Below the pieces are notes generated by a model. That model was not told where the DNA came from. It made no database searches and saw nothing but the letters and a program-made list of their open reading frames with translations. This document shows, one piece after another, positions 6,908 through 9,040 of a stretch of DNA of 9,040 nucleotides; positions within the stretch are counted from its first letter, which is position 1, and every line of letters begins with the position of its first letter. The position numbers were made by a program, and so were the translations under genes. The stretch is from Myxococcales bacterium (GTDB lineage Bacteria > Myxococcota_A > UBA9160 > JALSIO01), in assembly GCA_026989995.1 (NCBI GenBank), contig JALSIO010000770.1:1-9040 (forward strand). Reading direction: 5' to 3'.

Positions 6908-7824
6908 GCCCTCCCGTCACGCCCCTGCGCCACCCCCCGGAACTCGACACAAAGAACCGTGACGTCGTCCCGGAAGGGGGCCTCCGCACCGTGGGCGAGC
7001 AGCGCTTCCACGAGCGCCCCGGTGACCGCCTCGAGGTCCCGGTCCGCCGCCCGCGCGAGCTCCTGCAGCAGCCGGTCCTCTCCGAAGGCCTCGCCCGCGG
7101 GATCCCGGTGCTCGACGAGCCCATCGCTGTAGAGGATGAGGCGGTCGCCCGGCTCGAGGCGGGCGTGGCCCTCCTCGAAGGGGACGTCGCTGCCGAGGCC
7201 GATCAGGGTGCCGCCCCGGTCGAGCAGGAGCTTCTCTCCGGTCCGCCGCAGCAGGATCGGCGCCGGGTGGGCGGCACTCGAGTAGCGGAGGCTGCCATCG
7301 CGCAGGTCGAGCAGCGCGTAGCACAGGGTGAAGGGACGCCCGAAACGTTCGAGGGGGAAGTCCCGGTCGAGGCGTTCGAGTACCTCCCGGGGCTCGGCGA
7401 GGCGATAGCTCGGGCGCTCGCCCCGGAGCTCCACCCGCTTGGTGATCCCGCCCCGGGGATTCAGGCTCTGGTCCAGGGCCACGGTGATCATCGCGGCCGG
7501 GACCCCGTGGCCGCAGACATCGGCGACGTAGAGGGAGAGGGTGTGCTCGTCGAGCCGCTGTACCCCCACCAGATCCCCGCCCACGTCGTCGCAGGGCAGG
7601 AACTCGTAGCGCGCCCGCACCTGGGGAAGCTGGGGCAGGGCTCGCGGGAGCAGGCTCTGCTGGATCAGCACCGCCGCCGCCCGGTCCTCGGCGAGGGCAC
7701 GGCGGGTCTCGGAGAGCTCGCGCCGGAGCTCCGCGACCTCCCGGAGGAGGGTCTCTTCCAGCCCGGTGGTCGTCTGCGCCTCGGGTGAGGGGGAGGGGGC
7801 GGAGTCCGGCCGGGGCAAGGGCAC
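6904..7824 (-). CDS. PP2C-type serine/threonine phosphatase, SpoIIE/RsbU family
   Basis: Predicted cytoplasmic manganese/magnesium phosphatase of the partner-switching type, which usually dephosphorylates an anti-sigma factor antagonist. The 306 residues begin with a Pro/Ser-rich stretch (1-20) and a coiled coil (22-58, EVAELRRELSETRRALAEDR). The family linker motif IQQSLLP (54-60) follows, then the catalytic domain with metal-binding Asp84 (VGGDLVG), Asp102 (ADVCGHGVPAAM), Asp234 (LYSDGLVEH) and Asp286/287 (FRDDVTVL). No receiver, PAS, GAF or HAMP domain precedes it, so input probably comes through the coiled coil from a separate protein. GTG 7824 is the longest start, but AGGGGA abuts it. 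TTG 7818, with AGGGGAG five bases upstream, is a good alternative. It lies 133 bp behind rfbD on the same strand. No anti-sigma or antagonist gene is visible. Confidence 0.9.
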   Translation of the reverse strand: MPLPRPDSAPSPSPEAQTTTGLEETLLREVAELRRELSETRRALAEDRAAAVLIQQSLLPRALPQLPQVRARYEFLPCDDVGGDLVGVQRLDEHTLSLYVADVCGHGVPAAMITVALDQSLNPRGGITKRVELRGERPSYRLAEPREVLERLDRDFPLERFGRPFTLCYALLDLRDGSLRYSSAAHPAPILLRRTGEKLLLDRGGTLIGLGSDVPFEEGHARLEPGDRLILYSDGLVEHRDPAGEAFGEDRLLQELARAADRDLEAVTGALVEALLAHGAEAPFRDDVTVLCVEFRGVAQGRDGRA

Positions 7825-7835
7825 TCCCCTGGTGC

Positions 7836-7859
7836 GCCGGAGGCGTCCGTGCCTCCGGC
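7836..7859 (-). promoter_or_regulatory. Hairpin in the leader of the PP2C phosphatase gene
   Basis: On the - strand GCCGGAGGC, loop ACGGAC, GCCTCCGGC is a perfect 9-bp stem with a 6-base loop, ending 11 bases before GTG 7824. It hides a GGAGG from ribosomes and leaves AGGGGA free next to the start. It could modulate translation or end transcripts from rfbD, but no T-run follows. Confidence 0.45.
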
Positions 7860-7903
7860 CCCACCCCGATCGGCGAAGCGGGGGGTCGAGTCGACGGGTG
7901 TTT

Positions 7904-7926
7904 CCCCGGTCCGGGCAGAACCGGGG
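7904..7926. repeat. 7-bp inverted repeat downstream of rfbD
   Basis: CCCCGGT (7904-7910) and ACCGGGG (7920-7926) form a perfect stem with a 9-base loop, 31 bp past the rfbD stop. It may be part of a GC-rich transcript end, but the bases that follow on the - strand read AAACACCC, with no U-tract, so a Rho-independent terminator is not supported. Confidence 0.35.
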
Positions 7927-7957
7927 GGCGTCGTGGCGTGAGACGCGGCGGGGGGCC

Positions 7958-8806
7958 TCAGCCCGGCCGGGCGCGCCGGCCCGAGAGGAGCTCGGCGAAG
8001 GCGCGGATTCCCTCCTCCGCCGGGGGAAGCGCGATGCCGTGGGTGCGGGTCGTCCCGAGGACGCTGTACGCGGGACGCCGTGCCGGTCGCGCCGCCTCCC
8101 GGCCCGAGATCGGCTCCACCCGGGCCCGCTGCCCGAGCTGCGCGAGGAGCGCCCGGGCGAGCTCGTACCAGCTCATGCCGGGCCCCGTGCCCGCGAGGTG
8201 GTGGACCCCGTACGCCTCGGTGAGAAGGAGCTTCGCGAGGGCGGCGGCGAGGTGCGGGGCGAACGTCGGCGAGCCGCGCTGGTCGTCCACCACGCGGAGC
8301 GGGCCGTGGGAGGCGCGCTCCGGGATGGTGCTGGCGAAGTTGCGGCCGCCCGGGGTGAAGAGCCACGCCGTGCGCACGATGTAGTGGGCCGGGTTGGCCT
8401 CCTGCACGCGCCGCTCGCCAGCGAGCTTGGTGCGGCCGTACACCTGCAGCGGCGCCGGCTCCGCCTCCTCCGTGTAGGGCCGTTCCGCGGCCCCGTCGAA
8501 GACGTAGTCGGTGGAGACGTGGAGCAGGGGAATCCCGCGCTCCGCCGTGGCCCGGGCGAGAAGGGCCGGGCCGATCTCGTTGGCCTGCGCCGCTGCCTCG
8601 GGGTGGTCCTCTGCGCCGTCCACATCGGTCCACGCGGCCGCATTGACCACCCGGTGGGGACGGAAGGCGTCGAGGGCCTGGGCGACTCCGGCGGCGTCGA
8701 GGAGGTCGAGACGCCCGCGCGGCGGGGCGAGGACCTCGTGATCGGCCAGGGCGGGAAGGAGCGCGCGCCCGAGCTGCCCGGATCCGCCCAGGACGAGGAT
8801 CCTCAC
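7958..8806 (-). CDS. rfbD: dTDP-4-dehydrorhamnose reductase
   Basis: Cytoplasmic NAD(P)H-dependent enzyme that performs the last step of dTDP-L-rhamnose synthesis, reducing dTDP-4-keto-L-rhamnose. The 282 residues match the usual 280-300. The Rossmann motif GGSGQLG (7-13) follows VRILVL. Further marks are VNAAAWTDVDGAE (54-66), the catalytic segment VSTDYVFDG (97-105), the short-chain-reductase Tyr123/Lys127 pair in YGRTK, VVDDQRGSPT (172-181), and RPAYSVL (244-250) near the substrate site. GTG 8806 is chosen because it directly precedes the Rossmann strand and overlaps the rfbC stop as GTGA. In-frame sequence further upstream is merely the shadow of rfbC. Rhamnose made here would feed O-antigen, capsule or other surface glycans. 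Identification is secure; rmlD is the synonym. Confidence 0.94.
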   Translation of the reverse strand: MRILVLGGSGQLGRALLPALADHEVLAPPRGRLDLLDAAGVAQALDAFRPHRVVNAAAWTDVDGAEDHPEAAAQANEIGPALLARATAERGIPLLHVSTDYVFDGAAERPYTEEAEPAPLQVYGRTKLAGERRVQEANPAHYIVRTAWLFTPGGRNFASTIPERASHGPLRVVDDQRGSPTFAPHLAAALAKLLLTEAYGVHHLAGTGPGMSWYELARALLAQLGQRARVEPISGREAARPARRPAYSVLGTTRTHGIALPPAEEGIRAFAELLSGRRARPG

Positions 8807-9039
8807 CGCGGCCGCCCGTCCTCCGCCTGGAACACCGGCAGCCGATCGCCGAACTCGCGGAGACGGGGTGCGGCGCCGTCCTTCTCGGAGAGGCGCGGGC
8901 GCCCCACCGGCCAAGGGATGGCCAGGTCCGGGTCGTCCCAGGCAATGGTGATCTCGTCGTCCGGGTCGTAGGGGGCGCTGCACTTGTACTCGACGTGGGC
9001 CGGGCCCTCCACGGCACAGAATCCGTGCGCGAAGCCCGC
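8803..9039 (-). CDS. rfbC: dTDP-4-dehydrorhamnose 3,5-epimerase, C-terminal part (cut by window edge)
   Basis: Cupin-fold epimerase that acts just before RfbD in dTDP-L-rhamnose synthesis. Only the last 78 residues are present, and the frame is open to the window end. The segment AGFAHGFCAV is the conserved start of the second half of the barrel. VEYKCSAPYDPDDEITIAWD, with the following DPDLAIPWP, matches the family's YKCS...YDP...E...W-DP...I.WP pattern, including the tyrosine and aspartate near the active site. The GTG at 9012 is an internal valine, not a start. The tail PVFQAEDGRPR ends at a TGA that shares four bases with the rfbD GTG. The order rfbC-rfbD suggests the remaining rhamnose genes (rfbA, rfbB) lie beyond the right edge, although that cannot be seen. 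Confidence 0.92.
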   Translation of the reverse strand, partial: AGFAHGFCAVEGPAHVEYKCSAPYDPDDEITIAWDDPDLAIPWPVGRPRLSEKDGAAPRLREFGDRLPVFQAEDGRPR

Positions 9040-9040
9040 C

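Noticed and set aside
6883..7788. Open frame of 301 codons on the + strand opposite the PP2C phosphatase
   Set aside because: The opposite strand encodes every SpoIIE/RsbU motif in order, while this frame shows none of its own and resembles codon-reversed sequence.
7904..7926. Rho-independent terminator after rfbD
   Set aside because: The stem is good, but no run of U follows in the transcript direction, so it is listed only as an inverted repeat.
7665..9017. Long - strand frame across the phosphatase start, rfbD and rfbC
   Set aside because: It is offset from the rfbD and rfbC frames, which carry the family motifs, and its product is low-complexity.

Overview
The window is dense, very GC-rich (by eye above 70% G+C) bacterial chromosome with typical housekeeping and envelope genes. 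There is no transposase, integrase, CRISPR array, tRNA or rRNA. A predicted lipoprotein, a secreted PafA-type phosphatase and dTDP-rhamnose genes suggest a Gram-negative-type (diderm) high-GC organism, for example from the myxobacterial/deltaproteobacterial side. This is inference; nothing here fixes the taxon.

Layout from left to right. (1) Nitrogen block, + strand: the 3' part of an Amt ammonium transporter, then a complete PII protein (glnB), then a small Fis-type helix-turn-helix protein. Amt and PII form the usual uptake and sensing pair. The Fis-type protein may be a stand-alone regulator or the remnant of an NtrC-like regulator. (2) A MATE-family exporter on the - strand, converging on the Fis-type gene. 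(3) A 240-bp divergent spacer with several inverted repeats, then a + strand pair overlapping by GTGA: a small TPR lipoprotein and a 162-aa charged, helical protein of unknown function. (4) A Fur-type metalloregulator with a recognisable promoter whose predicted start point falls on the ATG, followed after 4 bp by a secreted alkaline phosphatase of the PafA type with its active-site residues in place. (5) A 55-aa zinc-ribbon protein with an acidic tail resembling LysW. (6) On the - strand, converging on it, rfbC (cut by the window edge) overlapping rfbD by GTGA, then after 133 bp an RsbU/SpoIIE-type PP2C phosphatase carrying only a coiled coil in front of its catalytic domain.

No dramatic new system is visible. 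The oddest structural point is that both convergent gene pairs end on one shared CTAG palindrome, so each pair overlaps by exactly four bases and all four genes stop with TAG. The most useful biological leads are the orphan Fis-type protein beside amt-glnB, the Fur-phosphatase pair, the lipoprotein/unknown pair, and the LysW-like mini zinc ribbon.
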